Origin: Drosophila pseudoobscura
Lineage: Eukaryota > Arthropoda > Insecta > Diptera > Drosophilidae
Length of the DNA stretch: 64,000 bases
Assembly: GCF_009870125.1 (NCBI RefSeq)
Contig: NC_046680.1
Span: 6,076,001-6,140,000 of the forward strand
Direction of reading: 5' to 3'
The notes beneath the pieces were generated by a model. That model had not been told where the DNA came from. It saw only the letters and a program-made list of their open reading frames with translations, and searched no databases. Shown piece after piece: positions 14,621 through 27,085 of the stretch. Position 1 is the stretch's first letter, and each line of letters opens with the position of its first letter. The translations under genes were made by a program, and so were the position numbers.

Positions 14621-14926
14621 CTAGGGAACTTCCTCCTCTTGGTGCATTCTCTGGTAGTCAACGCCATGGAATCGCACCGTCGTCCAGTAGTAGATGACGT
14701 CTCCCTTGTACAGCTCCACATTCCGATTGGTGTAGGTCCAGCGCCCGTTCGCGTCCGTGTTCACGATGTCCGCTGCCCAGTGCTGATCGCTCAGATCCGT
14801 GATTGGCTCGTTGAGCTTTCCATGGAAGGCGAACAGCGATATGCCCCTCTCATCGGGTATCGAAACGGAAAAGCCACGGCCGGAAAGTAGCTCGACTTTA
14901 GCCACTGGCACTTGATAGCTCGACAT
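14621..14926 (-). CDS. Short CBM39 / GNBP-like beta-glucan recognition protein
   Basis: This single-exon frame encodes 101 residues. Almost the whole protein is one CBM39 domain, the N-terminal beta-1,3-glucan-binding immunoglobulin-like fold of insect GNBP/beta-GRP proteins. Visible family features are the opening VPVAKVELL, the strand GFSVSIPDERGISLFAFHGK, a following W-x-x-DI, G-R-W-x-Y, and KGDVIYYWTTV near the C-terminus. The glucanase-like C-terminal domain of full-length GNBPs is absent. From memory, D. melanogaster has similar short single-domain genes (CG12780, CG13422, CG30148); which one is the ortholog is not decided. The ATG at 14926 is chosen because it is the only ATG that keeps the whole domain; the frame stays open upstream to about 15010 but only through a TTG. 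No signal peptide is encoded, although the family normally acts outside the cell. A possible acceptor (ACTTGCAG, exon from 14949) could link an unseen leader exon. The likely role is binding of microbial glucans in immunity; this is inferred from the domain. Confidence 0.88.
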   Translation of the reverse strand: MSSYQVPVAKVELLSGRGFSVSIPDERGISLFAFHGKLNEPITDLSDQHWAADIVNTDANGRWTYTNRNVELYKGDVIYYWTTVRFHGVDYQRMHQEEEVP

Positions 14927-14935
14927 GATGATCCA

Positions 14936-14941
14936 CACTGA
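14936..14941 (-). promoter_or_regulatory. Possible initiator for the CBM39 gene
   Basis: TCAGTG on the - strand is one base off the fly initiator consensus TCAKTY. It would give a leader of only about a dozen bases, so a more upstream start is equally possible. No TATA box is clear. Confidence 0.25.
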
Positions 14942-14964
14942 CCGAAGAACTGCAAGTCTGCTTG

Positions 14965-15038
14965 TTATCAGCTCGAGTGGGGATTCGTTCAGAGAACGAC
15001 CGATAGCCAATCAGATAAGATATGCGCACTTTAGATAA
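14965..15038. promoter_or_regulatory. Linked GATA and kappaB-like sites upstream of the CBM39 gene
   Basis: Within about 75 bp lie TTATCA (14965-14970, TGATAA on the - strand), GGGGATTCGT (14979-14988), AGATAAG (15013-15019) and AGATAA (15033-15038). GGGGATTCGT differs by one base from the Relish-preferred form GGGGATTYYT. Neighbouring kappaB and GATA sites are the known arrangement of fat-body immune enhancers in Drosophila, where Rel proteins and Serpent act together. The location, 40-110 bp before the start codon of an immune-type gene, fits that role; binding itself is inference. Confidence 0.45.
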
Positions 15039-15440
15039 ATGCAATATTCTGAGAAATTCGTGCTAAATGGAGTGACCAGTCGGGTGACATCACTGGGCAA
15101 TTAGTGAGAGAGAGTGAGCGGTATAGAGTGGGGCTGAGAGAACGATTGAATAAAGATGGGAAAATATTGCTGGCAGGAATTGGGAAATGCAGGCAAGATC
15201 GAATGAGAGAGGGAGAGTGTACAATGTACACACATTATACATATATATATATATATATCCCACGAGACGATACGTTAGGGTAGTGCCTGACTCTTCACTT
15301 GCCTTTGTTTCCATTGGCCTGCTGTTTGTTGCATGAGAAGATAATTTCACTCCTGATTGCACAAGTAAGACCTACACCCAGCCGCCTAATTGGGAAATAT
15401 TGTCATGCTGCCGCCGCAGCAACTCTCAGGCCCGGCTTCT

Positions 15441-15487
15441 ACTCCCACTCCCGATCCCACTCCCAATCCCAATCCCAATCCCGACTC
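15441..15487. repeat. Repeat of (ACTCCC)/(AATCCC) hexamers
   Basis: Six-base units of the form xxTCCC run for nearly 50 bp and shift from ACTCCC to AATCCC. It is an imperfect hexanucleotide microsatellite. Confidence 0.9.
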
Positions 15488-15714
15488 CAAGGAAGTCTTT
15501 CTCGCCACACTTGACTGCTGATTAATTAAGCAAAAGCAAATCAAGCAAGCAGCCAAGCAGCGGCCAGTCGATTTGGGTCAAGAAGCATCAGGATCAGCTA
15601 ATTAATTTTGCTCAGTGCGTGTGTAGGGCGCACTCTGTCACGACTTGCCGCCGCTGAATGCTGACTTCATTTGGCTTTAAAGTACTCTAAAGAAAGTGAC
15701 AGATGCCCTTCGTT

Positions 15715-15740
15715 CCTCCTCCTCCTCCTCCTCGTCCTCC
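15715..15740. repeat. Trinucleotide repeat (CCT)n
   Basis: A CCT tract with one interruption (CGT). No gene is associated with it. Confidence 0.9.
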
Positions 15741-16252
15741 CTCGACTCAAAGTCTAACAAATGGAACAAAAGCACAATTGTTCTCGCAGCGTCTCTGCAT
15801 TCTGTGTCCTGGTTATAGCCATCTGATAGTCTTCATTATGGTCTTAATGGTTGTTGTTGTTTCTATTGATATCCCCCACAATGCCGTTGTTACTGCTGCG
15901 GAGGTTAGGCTTTGGCTTCGGCTCTGGCTCTGGCGCCACTTAAATGTTGCGTATGTTCCAAGTGCGGCGCATGGCAAAAAAAAAAAGAACAAAAATATAT
16001 ATATAAAGAAAACAAGGAGAAAATGGATACAAAAAATGTTTGCAGAGCTCCAGACGCCATAGGAGGATAATCCATGATTCTACGTCTCGCAGTTGCGTCT
16101 ACGCCCCTGCAAAACTACACCCCACCTCCCCTCCCCTTGATCCCATAACACTATAAATAAGGGGCCACATGCTCAACATTTGTATGCTGTTTTATTGCAT
16201 TGCGCTAAAAGGGAAACGAAACTCGAATCGGAGCACAAATGAAAACAAAGCA

Positions 16253-16276
16253 GAAACCGAAACCGAAACCGAAACC
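16253..16276. repeat. Hexanucleotide repeat (GAAACC)4
   Basis: Four perfect copies of GAAACC in non-coding DNA. Confidence 0.95.
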
Positions 16277-17776
16277 CTTAGCCCCATGTCCATACGACTA
16301 GATGTACACTGCTGCCTGTCTGCCAGAACCTTATTATGTGCCACATTTAACGCCCTCCGAGTGAGCGCTTTTCCTGGGCAAACTTCGACTTTCCCTTCCG
16401 AGACATTGGAGTGGCGAAAGCTGAGCAAGCAAAGCATCGGCACTGTGTCTGTCTCTGTGTCTGTTTGCTGCTCCTTTCACTCGCCATCTCCCCCAGCCCC
16501 AGCCCCAGCCCACCCTGTGGCAATAAAATTAAAGTTTTTTTTTGCTCGTTTCGGCGCGTGGTTTCTTGGTTGCTGTAAGCCTTTTCTTTACCTTCTCTTA
16601 AAGCAACTCAACTGAAAATGGTACCTGCGGTTTATACCACCAACCGCTCCCCCTACCATCGTCTGGCCCCGCCCCACCGCGCCCCACCGAGCCCCACAAC
16701 GCCATCGCAGCGCAAAACGCTACTGCAAATCGATGAGCAATCGTAAAATGTTACCAAATTTATTGCATTTTGTGCGTGCAAATCGCTTTAACAGTTCTCG
16801 ACTGTGTGTTTGTGCGCGTGTGTGTGTGTGTTCCTTTAAATTTTTACATGTTTTTGATTGGCTTTCGAGCAGCTTAAAGTTGAATAACAAAAGGCGTAAC
16901 TTTTATGACGGAGTTGAAATCATTAAAATCGCCTAACAGAGCCGAAAATTCATTTCCATTTTGGGAATTCCTTGGGGAAAAAAACACTAATTTTTCCACT
17001 ATTTTCCAGGAATTAAACACCAAACACGTCCAAGGGAACAAGCCTTTCAACTTTCATTCAATCGAAAATTGGGTGTGCACCCACCAGCTCCCAGAAGCTG
17101 TCGTGTCGGCGTCGACGGCAGCCGCCATCAAACTCAATTTATTCTGCTGCCACAATGTGCAACAGTTGAAAGAGGCCAGACAGCATCGACGAGGGTCAAG
17201 GAGGAGCGTCATTTGGAGCTCAGGCAGGTGGCCTTGGGTCTGAAGGCAGCCGCAACAATGACGAGGCAACTGCAACGGCAGGGCCGTGCGGCAGGCTCAA
17301 CCTTCAGGTGAGCGGCAAGGCAACACCAGCAACACTACAGGCAACACTAACAGCCAACAGTTTATATTCAAGTGTCTGCCAATCGAGGCGTAAAGTATAA
17401 GAGTTTTGCCTACGGTGGAGGCTGAGAGCGCATTTTCCGAACCTCCAGACGGCTCCTTTCCGGCTGTTGGGCGGAATCAAAAGGAGCATGCTGCAGGGCT
17501 AGGTAACACGAATTTCTTGATTAAAACTACACGGAAAATGCGACATGTCCGTCGTCGTATCTATGTCAACTGCTGACATCCTTGTGCGAATATTAACTTT
17601 TCCAATCTGCTTGCAGCCGTCACGCAGCGATGAAAAATTCAACGGCGTGAAAGGGGGGCAGGGAAGGAAAGTCCCACGCACAACCAGGAGAAGGTGCACT
17701 AATTGTAAGCCCCGCTGTGAGAGGCAGGACAGATTTCCCTCTTTGAATTTTACGTGACACACGAGCGACCACACTT

Positions 17777-17828
17777 CCCTTCTGCTCTTCTGCCTTTCTG
17801 CTCCTCTGCCTTTCTGCTCTTCTGCTCG
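17777..17828. repeat. Pyrimidine-rich tandem repeat, TTCTGCTC type
   Basis: Units of TTCTGC followed by CTT or TCT/TCC alternate over about 50 bp, leaving one strand almost purely pyrimidine apart from regularly spaced G. Confidence 0.85.
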
Positions 17829-20800
17829 GCAAATGCAAATATGTTACGTGTATCACTGCCGTGTGGGCGGGGGACACGGCGAGTGTGCGGAACACGGAGC
17901 AGTGCCGCGGAATGCGGCACGCCGAAAATCACGCAGTTCTCGTACGCCATTGAATTTTAAATGAAGATGGCACAAGAGCCAGGCCTTCGCTTTCACAATG
18001 AAATGTTTACCACTGCAAGGGCACCCACGTCGACAAACAAAAGTCCTTGCCAACGCCAAAAAGACACTTGCGATAGACATAATTGGGGATGGGAGGTGTG
18101 CACGTCACCGCGGCACCGCCTGCACATCTCGGGAGCTTATAAAATTTGTATCGAAAATCCCCCCCCCACCATCCTTTGCCTTCCATCCAATGAGCCGTAA
18201 TGCCAAAAGCAGGACTTCAAAATTAGCAACGTTTAGAAATACAAAATTTGCACATCATTTGAAATTCATTAAAAATTCGAGAAGAGCGGAGAGTTGCAGA
18301 TTTTTCGGTGGGTCGACATGTGGATACCCTTGCAAATACAGGGCCTCCTCTAAGCCACTTTATGCTTCACTTTATACCCTTCCTTAACGGACCATCAGCT
18401 TATGCAAATTTAAGCAGCAGCCGTCGGAGCGGGGCCGTAGTAGCGGCCTGCTCTGAAGGAGAAGGAGCCGCGCCGCATAGTTTGTATTGGGCTCACGGAC
18501 TCATTGGCTGACAATTATGTGCGGGCGGGCTTTCAGTATCTTTTGGCGGAAACGCTAGAGATCGGGGGCCAGGGAAAGGTAGCGGTGTGGGCGGCAAAGT
18601 TCTTGTCAGATCATTTTGTAAATTTCATGGCAGCAGCTGCATGGTAGCTCCCTTCTGCACTCGATAAAAATGGTGGCCAAAGTTGTTGCAGGGCCACCGG
18701 AAAACTGAGTGCCGTTAAGGGGGTGCACTTTGTTTGCACAGCGCATTGAATGGATAGAAAGAAAGCAGAAAGCCAGACCCGACCACCAGCTGCACGGCCC
18801 TGGCCGGGGCAAGGCAAAGTTTCCAGCAGCATCGCATTCGTTATGAGTATGCACTAATATGAATTTTATATGAAAAGCTTTGGGGGAAGGACCTGCACTG
18901 GCGCTGTTCTTGGTAGCTGTACTTTGGGACTTTGGTAGTGAAACTGAGACAAAAGTTTCCGTTCTGCCGAAAACTTAACAATTGGCCAAGGCGCACCCCA
19001 CTGAGTTTTCCGGCATATTTATCCATTTCCGGACTGTATTTATGAGCAACCAAAGCGGCAGCCATTGAATATTGTGTGCATGAAGCATTCTGTATCGCAG
19101 TTTTTGGTTTTTTTATGGTTTTCTTTAATTTCTCTGTTCGTCTCTGTTCGCTCTTCTTGTCGATAGGTGAATATCGCATAAGACTTATTGATCGGCGATC
19201 GGGGATCGGATAAGGGTGCTGTGGTAAAAGCTAGGGTATCCAGCTGCTGCCCAACAACACCCTGTTCCCTTACATTGTTTTTTTGCAGGTGGAAATTTAC
19301 ATCCTTTTTCATCCTTTGTTTGGCCATCAATTTAATTCAATGCTCATTATTTTCCGACAGCACATTCTCATTATGGATCGATGGGTGGATGCATGGATGG
19401 ACGGCTGCTTTCCCATCTCCATAGCATGCGGAATTCTGTCCAAATGGACGCTAATAGGCATGCAAATCAGTGCAAATTAAATGGCATAAAACGCAATAGA
19501 GAACGAGGCGCCAGTCCCAAAGCCTAGAATAATTTCTCAAATCTGGTAATCTGGTGCACTTTAGGGCATTAACCAGCTGCAATTATCGCTGAAGTCCTGA
19601 ATGTCCTATCCAACATTTTGTTCATTTATTCAGCCAATGACCATTGGAGTAACGTGTGCTCCCCCATCATGTTTTATGGCCCCCGGCATTTATGGACGGA
19701 CGATCGGTGGTGGCCTCCCTGTGGCAATAACCTCGGCGGGGACTGCCAACTTGCTACTAAATCAAGAGCAATAATTCTGACTGGCTGTGGCACATAAATT
19801 TCATTGCCCCGAAAGCTTGAAACAATATATTGTATGTGCCATTTTATATGCCTTTTTTCATGGCCAAATTATCAGCTAACACACACACAAACACACGTGT
19901 TGGCCATAAATCTAGCAGCGTTCGGCTTTTTCTGACGCTTTATTAAGTGGTCTAGCAGAAAGGGGCTTGTAGGGGGGCGCTCCAAACGCCGAAGGGAAAA
20001 TTGATTTTCAGTGTTTTATTTTTACTCCTATTTAATTGTTGGCCGAGAGCCAGGAAAGACAGGGGAGACAGGGGAGCCGTTGACTGTTGAAATGTTTGTA
20101 AGCGGAACTTTGAGCCGAATCCAAGCCGAAAGCCACAGAACAGGAGGATGTTCGTGTGTGGTGTGAAAACGACAGGATGCAAGTTTCTGCCAAACAAAAA
20201 TAAAAGTTATCCATCAGATTTACTTACATTCGTTTAATAACAATAATTTTTTCTAAACTTTGTTGGGAAAACTAAAATCCGACTAAGCTTTTCCCGCTTA
20301 GAAGTTGGCCGGAAATTGAGGATTCCATTTCATGGTATTAGTTTCACTTTTAGTGTCAACGAATTGGTTACAAATTTAAATTTTTAAACGGTGCTTTGTA
20401 GTCACTGTTTTATTATTTAATCGCACCGTTTTCACTTCCGTTCGATACATTCCCCGTCCTCGGGCACCAGAGAAAACTCTCCTATAAATTCCGTTCGAAA
20501 AGCGGATTTGGGTAGAATGTTTACGCAGATTTTCCGGAAAAAAGTTCGGCTTGAATTAAGACGAGAGGGCACGTCGTATGGCAGCGGTTGGGACTCGCAC
20601 ACTAATGCCGCCAGGACACCGCCACCAAAAGGCTAAGAAGCTGGCCAGCAGGCAAGCTAAAATCCTTTCTCCTGGAAACTCTCTTAAATGTTAGCCGGCT
20701 CTGCTGTGCTCTTCGGCTCTGCTAATGTCAGCAGAGATGCTGTGCAGATGAAATCGAAAGTCGAGCAACACGTGCACTGTTATCGAAGCCCTTAACAGAA

Positions 20801-22091
20801 TTGGGCCGGCTCTTCGTCTCTGGCCACTCTCTTAAATGTTAAGGGGAGCGTTTACTGGGGTTTTAGGGATATGTTATATTTTATTAAATCTGCTAACCAT
20901 TTTTATGGTGCTTCAGCCATTTGCAAGGGTGAACCCCACATAAATTCATGTCGACGAGGGCCAAGGCTGCCTCCTGCCTCCTGCCTCCTCCACATGGAAG
21001 CCACAGGTGCGACAGCAGCAAATTAAGTTGCACGTATAACTCACAAACATGAAGACATTGCCAGAAGGAAATGTGTGCCCCCTCCCCCGCTGCCTACCTC
21101 ATCACAAAATATAACGCATACGACCCTATGTCATGTGTATTTTACAATTGTTGCCAACTCCGTTTGTCATTGCAGCAAATGACTTTAGCAGAAGCGGAGC
21201 CTCAAGTAACTCACACAAATTTCCAGGGCAAAGGCAATAGACATCTGGCTATGAAGCCGACCATTGACCATTGTCTTGAGCTGCTTAAAGTGTGCCAATT
21301 GAATGAGGCTACGCTACGCGCAGTGTCAACGACTTGGCCAACAGTTCAGCATTCTCGACCATAATTCGAGATAATTTAGTTATTATTAGGGACAAAGCGA
21401 CGCACAGAATTCCCCCGAATGCCCCGAAAGCCCGAATGTCAGTGTCAATGAACATGTTAACCCAAAACTCGAATGCCATATAGGAGTCAATGCCAAATGA
21501 CGCACAGAGATAACTTTTTGGGGCACAAATATACACGATAATTGCAGAGAGAGACGTACACACGACACACCACACACGAGGAGTGGAATGACAACTTAAT
21601 TTGGCTTGGAGGGCGGACACACAGGTCAGGATCAGGTTAAGCTTCAAAAGGTTAATGCCACTCAACTTCGACTCTAGATAAACAAGAAGCACACTGACAG
21701 TTGACTTGAGACAACATCTGAAGTGCATTCCACTTACCAATTATTGAAGATAATTAATAATGGTACAAAACCAAGTTTAAATTTCTGCCTGAGGCTATGG
21801 GAAATGGAGATTTTCCTATAATTTGGTTATACATTCATACGGGGGACATCTGTATGCATATTTAATTCACATTTTTTTCCTTCTGGGCATGCAATGAATA
21901 TGTGAATGTGTAGCACCGCAGATGGAAGAATTTTCCATGCACGCTTCCATTTCCAGCTCCTAGGCATGCTGCACACATATGTATGTACATATTTCCATAC
22001 GCGATTACCAGCCGACGCATCGAGATGCATTTGCAGCAGGGAAATGCCACAATGAGTGCCTGCTCGAGTAGTCGTACGACTGTCTACTGCT

Positions 22092-22265
22092 TTAGTTTGA
22101 GTGCACTCGATTAGAAGAAGGCCAAGTGCCGATGGGTTGACAAAAGCCAGCCTCTGAGGCGTCGATGGCATGCAGCGAGGTGTTGAGACAGTAGTGGCGC
22201 CTGCCAGTCTCGCAAATTACAGAGCAGCCGTGCCCCAGAAGGCGACGGTCGGGGCAGAGCACGTA
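22092..22265 (-). CDS. Probable 3' terminal exon encoding a cysteine-rich peptide
   Basis: On the minus strand a good acceptor (TGTCATCCTTGCAG) is followed by 57 codons and a stop at 22092-22094. The frame begins YVLCPDRRLLG and has five cysteines, spaced C-x9-C-x3-C-x7-C-x16-C. Most codons end in G or C in the first two thirds, as in genuine fly exons and unlike the surrounding DNA. The order CP...CS...C.G....C resembles a degenerate chitin-binding peritrophin (CBM14) domain, but the spacing does not match the family well, so no function is assigned. No upstream exon with a signal peptide and fitting phase was found, so the gene model is incomplete: either a longer intron separates it from the 5' exon, or the frame is fortuitous. 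A different, longer open frame overlaps it on the same strand. Confidence 0.35.
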   Translation of the reverse strand, partial: YVLCPDRRLLGHGCSVICETGRRHYCLNTSLHAIDASEAGFCQPIGTWPSSNRVHSN

Positions 22266-25200
22266 CTGCAAGGATGACAACCCGTTGATGCTGCCGCTTC
22301 CACTGGGGAAACTTGAACAAAGTGAACGTACGCCATGTGGCGTCTAGCACGGCTAAGTGCCAGCCAATCAGAACATTAATCAAATCAATGCGATTTGCAA
22401 TGCAAAGGGATTTGTTACTTGCAGGGATTTGTTGGGGGCGATTTTGACAGTAAACAAGCCGAAGAATCGGCCAATAGTTGTAGTCGGGCAATAGTAATTC
22501 GCATTGGATTTTCTCTGATTCCAGAATTGATTTGATTAGACTCTGAATTGGAATCGGCAACGGAATGATGAATGATTGTAGCCATGGCTGTAGTACTGTG
22601 TCCATCTGACAGCTTAATGCGTGTCGTCTGCCAAACGATTTGGAAAAATTGATTGTGTCCACACTCACAATCAATTGCCGGTTGGAAACTCGCCACCGAA
22701 AATGGCAGAGCAATAAACAATTCCAGGCAGCAGCTACTACAATCGAAATTGAAAGCGTAATTTCGTTTGGTGACGGGGAATGGGACGGAGACGGGGACGA
22801 AGGCGGCGACGATGATGAGTGAACTACAGACACATTACTCGTGTTCCTCCGCCCCATTCGAGTTGGCAATAAAACCAGAAGCCAAGAGCATATTCAATCG
22901 CCAACGTTTTTGTGTCACTGCTATTTTTATTCACTCATTTATTCCACTCGAGTGGCCCACTGCAAAAAAGAAAAGAATGCATGCATCTCTTTGGCTTTGC
23001 TTCTGCCTCGATTATCCCGGAAGTCTAATAGACAACATAAATAACAAGTGATAATGAAATTGCAAAATACCTTGTCACTGCAGCTCAAGTGAGAGCCCGA
23101 CCAAAGAACACCTCAAGTGGCGGGCGATCTCGGGCGAGCGCCTTTCAGGCGAAGGTGCGATAATTAGCAATTTGTATGGCTTCTGGTGCCGGTGCCATTT
23201 ATTACGGAAAGCCCTATGGCTGGACCATAAAACGTACAACATTCTGTATTTCATCCCAGGAGGTGCTAACCAGGCTCCTTCCAGGAGAGGGCATAATGAA
23301 CGTTACCCAAGCATGATTTATATCTTTATACGAAGCTCATAAATCTGTGCGTCAGCGAAAAAAGGAGGCCAGGAGGGCGACACCCGAATGCTCTTACTCG
23401 TCCATCGGTCAAGGAAACCCTGCATTTTCCCAGACGAGTATGACTCTACTCTGAGACTCCGAGTATTTGGGGTGTAACGTGGGATCATCCTTAGTTTTAA
23501 AGAAAATTATCGACTTAACCAAGGCCGACGAGCATACGACTTCTCCTCTCATATTGCCTTTAGGAGTTTTCCGGCTGGAGGAAGATTTCTCATAATTATG
23601 TGCACTTCTCCGCCTGCGAAGGTGTGCCTGCGATTAGATACGGGACTTTGACCTTTCGGCCACAATATGCGCTCGTTAGTCAATGTTTAGCAATTTGTTA
23701 TGAATCAACAATAAATGTAAATAACATAATAATAGGAAACAACGCCCACGCCGCACCGGACACTGCTGATCAGGCGGCAGTTGAAGGAATGCCCTCGCCA
23801 TCCGCCAAATGAATTATGGCCAACAAAAAAGGCCGAAATGAAACACGCGCTCATCCAATGTAATATTCTTTTTTCGCCTCATCACGCCAGCTGTTTTCGG
23901 CGATAGACAACGCCGTCAATTGAGCGAAAATCAATGGATGGCCAGTCTGTCAGTCCACGGCCAACACCCACGCACACCCACGCACCCAATCAGCCCAACG
24001 CCCAACGCCCTCGTCCTTTGCTTTATTTTTACACAAAACAGAATCTGTTTCTATCCTTTGCCTGCTGGTCATTCCTTGCGGATTGGTACATATATTCTTT
24101 AAAGTGTGAAAAGTGGGAAACTACAAACAGATAAATTCTATAGAACGAAATAGTATAAAGATTCAGGCTGCTGCACCTGTTCGCTGCAGGTTTCTTTGTT
24201 CATTCACAACTTCTGCGACTGCCTGGAGTTCGGTTTATCGTTTCCCTGACTAATTATTCCATTTACTTTGCCCAAGTTCCTGTAGTTTTCTGTTTCGTTC
24301 CTTGTTTTGGTAGCTGCCGCAAGGGTAGTGTGGCGTGACTGCACTATCAAAGTGCCCCAAACAAAAACTTCTGCTCGCCGGGGACGGGGGAGAACTCTGT
24401 GCTCCCTGTGCTCTGCTCTCGTTTTCCTCAACATATTGCACAACACATGCAATACTGTCAAAATATTTTCCCCCTACAAATGGAAACATTCGTTGGGATG
24501 TGAGATGTGAGCCTAAGTCACGGAAAAGTTTCAAATGTGGGCTTATGCTCCTCGGAAAATCGGATACTTAATGTTTTTCTTTGCAGTAAAGACTTTATGA
24601 ATGATTTTGGGTTTAGGGAGCTACTGTACTCCCTGCTGTAAAATCCACTAAAAGTAATAAATGAAACACAACAGATTTTTACTTCACAATCACCGTTACG
24701 ACAATTCAACCATCTCAGACTTACGGCCTCCCCAAGGCAGTGCGAAGCCACTCCATTTCCCCTCCACCATCACTTGACCATCCCCACAGCTTTCCACCCC
24801 ACTCCTAGCCAATTCTGTGAGCAGAACGGTCTAGCGGGCAATTGCTCTTGGCGTCCCATTGGCTTGATTTGTAATTTTCTGGCTACCAATTTCATGCGCT
24901 GGCCAGCAGTCCATTCCAGTGTCGCTTGGAGCGTGTGCCCGGAAATATGTTGCGCTATATATTACTAGAATGTATTTTTCAGATAACTTTTTCGTTGTTC
25001 GCGTTGCGAAAAAGACTTTAATTCTGTTGGTTTTTATAATCCTGCCAGTTTTAATGGGAGTTTAAGGAAAGTTTCAAGCCAAAGCATTTGTTTTTACATC
25101 CTAGGGGTATTGAAATTCAGTTATGAGGAAGGAAAAACCACTTGCAGCTTAATCGCTTCCCATTAAAGAAGAAAGAACCGCAAAAAGAAGTCAAACAATT

Positions 25201-27024
25201 CTATTTCGTGTGCTAATTGAATTTAAAAATTTATTTTAATTGGTATCTAAATCGTTTATTAGTGGGGACTGCAAGGAATCACTTTCCATTTTCCATTAAA
25301 GTTACCCTGAAATTCCTGAACTAATCAGAAGTCAGGGAGTCTATGAAATCGATTCGTTTAAAGATGGGCTGTGATTTCCATTCGACACGCTGTGAGTGTT
25401 ATGCGTCGGCATTAACGGCGTTTTTATGGCCATTGGAAAATGGCACATTAGCGGCATAAAACAGGCCGTAAGCATTAGCTCGAAATCCTTTAAGCGCACA
25501 AAATACACATGCACACGCCGGGATAGCGTCTAAAGTCGATTCGAAGTGTTCACAGGATGCTTTTAGGCACAACGCTGTTTTATTAGAAGGAGCAGCCGGA
25601 ACGCTGTCCATCAGGAATAGAACTTAACGCGCCTTTAATCGCTTTCGCATAAATTGTCTCGCGTCTTTTGTAATAAACCTGAGTATCTCCATCCACCGGC
25701 AAAACAAATTCCGCCTTGGGAACAACTAAATTCGAGATTTTACGGCAGTTTCATTGAGTTTACGCTTGATTTGATTCGAGTTTAATTCAAGAAATAAGCC
25801 AAAGGCCAAAAGGCATCGCAACAAGCCATCTCAGATCATAGTCGGCATTCGGGCAGTAGTCATCGTATTCTCCGCACTTCACCCTGGTTCTGGCCCCTTG
25901 GCTCACATTTCAATTAAAAAAGCAAATATACGGGGGATTGAAAATTGAATGAAAATATGTCATCAATATTGAGCCTATCGGATGTGTTGTGTGGGTGTGT
26001 GTGGAAGAGGCTTAGGGTTGAGTGGCAATGATACAATGATACAGGCAGATACTCTTAAATAGTATTTTTTCGAGCTCATGCAATTAACGAGTATGTCTGT
26101 CCAACAATTGTATATGAACATCTGGGCATCATCCTAACCATTCATTCATCCTCATTTTTCTGACGTTCAACGTTTGGCACGTTCAACGACAGATGATGGA
26201 AACATAAAACAAATCCATAGATAAAGAGAGAGAGAGAGGTTTAAAAGCAAAAAGCTGAAGAGAGATAGGAGGATACAAAATACATAAACACAAAAAAACT
26301 CCTAGTACTCATACATGATACTGGCATATGTATATTGCTCGAGTGTGGCTACCCTCACTAAAGGATGGAGAGGCACATCTTCAAGACTCGGAGTGCCTTA
26401 CCCTGTGTTGATTCCTCTTTCTATTTTCTGAGCTACTTCTGGCACGCTCTTTGCATTCTTATCACTGAAGAACTAAAGTGTACTACAGGAGAAGTAAAGA
26501 TTAATAAATATGTATCTATCAATATGTATGATACGCTTTAATTTAATTTACACACATTTCCGCTAATTCCCATCTGCGATCTGCCCTTTTTATGCTATTT
26601 TTCATTTGTCTTTGCCTCGGGTTTTGGATTTAGTTGGATTTGTAATACGAGTATTCCCCGCTTTTCACCGAATTCTTTAAATGTTAAACCGCTGGGAATG
26701 GGTTGCCTGCTCCTCTACTTGAAAAGCGGAATTGATTAATGGAATATTATCGAAAAAACAGGACAAGTCTCTCTCTAAGTTTTTCTAACAGCAATCAATC
26801 TAGCTGATTGGGTATCTAGAGTGTTGGACCCCGCAGCTGCCGTCACTGGTGGTATTGCGCACTCATATTTCTTAATTTTCCTTAAAGTATGCAATGCCAC
26901 TTACCACAAACAGCTGTTTGTTTGTGCTCTTTGTACAAGTCCCTGGAAGTCAGCTAGAGCACTATGGTTCAGACTTCGTTTTTTTGGCAGAAAGTCGAAA
27001 TACTTAAAAAAAAAACCGAAATTT
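22266..27024. other. Non-coding stretch without a supported gene
   Basis: No exon is recognised. If the cysteine-rich exon at 22.1 kb is real, its 5' exon should be somewhere in the left part of this stretch on the minus strand. Visible elements are one TTTATGGCC motif at 25423, a GA run at about 26226-26240 and a paired GTTCAACG near 26166-26189. Confidence 0.5.
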
Positions 27025-27031
27025 TATAAAA
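27025..27031 (+). promoter_or_regulatory. TATA box of the 27-kb candidate gene
   Basis: TATAAAA lies 61 nt before the first ATG of the candidate frame. Transcription would be expected to start near 27055-27062, giving a short leader. The match is good, but such sequences are frequent in AT-rich DNA. Confidence 0.4.
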
Positions 27032-27085
27032 ATACTCCAAATAATTGTGCAAAGTTTCAAGGCACTAGCTTAAAAACAAGACTTT

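Larger units (their letters stand above)
15011..22091. other. Non-coding stretch without a supported gene
   Basis: No frame with a domain or a splice structure is visible. Contents noted are an (AT)n run near 15240-15257, the repeats listed separately at 15441, 15715, 16253 and 17777, a GT run near 16815-16830, and two copies of the TTTATGGCC motif at 19673 and 19902. The hydrophobic minus-strand frame at 21309-21740 is treated as chance. Confidence 0.6.

Noticed and set aside
21309..21740. Hydrophobic minus-strand frame that resembles a membrane protein
   Set aside because: The hydrophobic residues follow from T-rich DNA, codon use is not fly-like, it opens with TTG and there is no family motif.
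22111..22869. Open frame of 252 codons on the minus strand
   Set aside because: It opens without an ATG (first ATG at 22605), has no domain, starts in a Ser/Pro-rich low-complexity part and overlaps the better-supported cysteine-rich exon in another frame.
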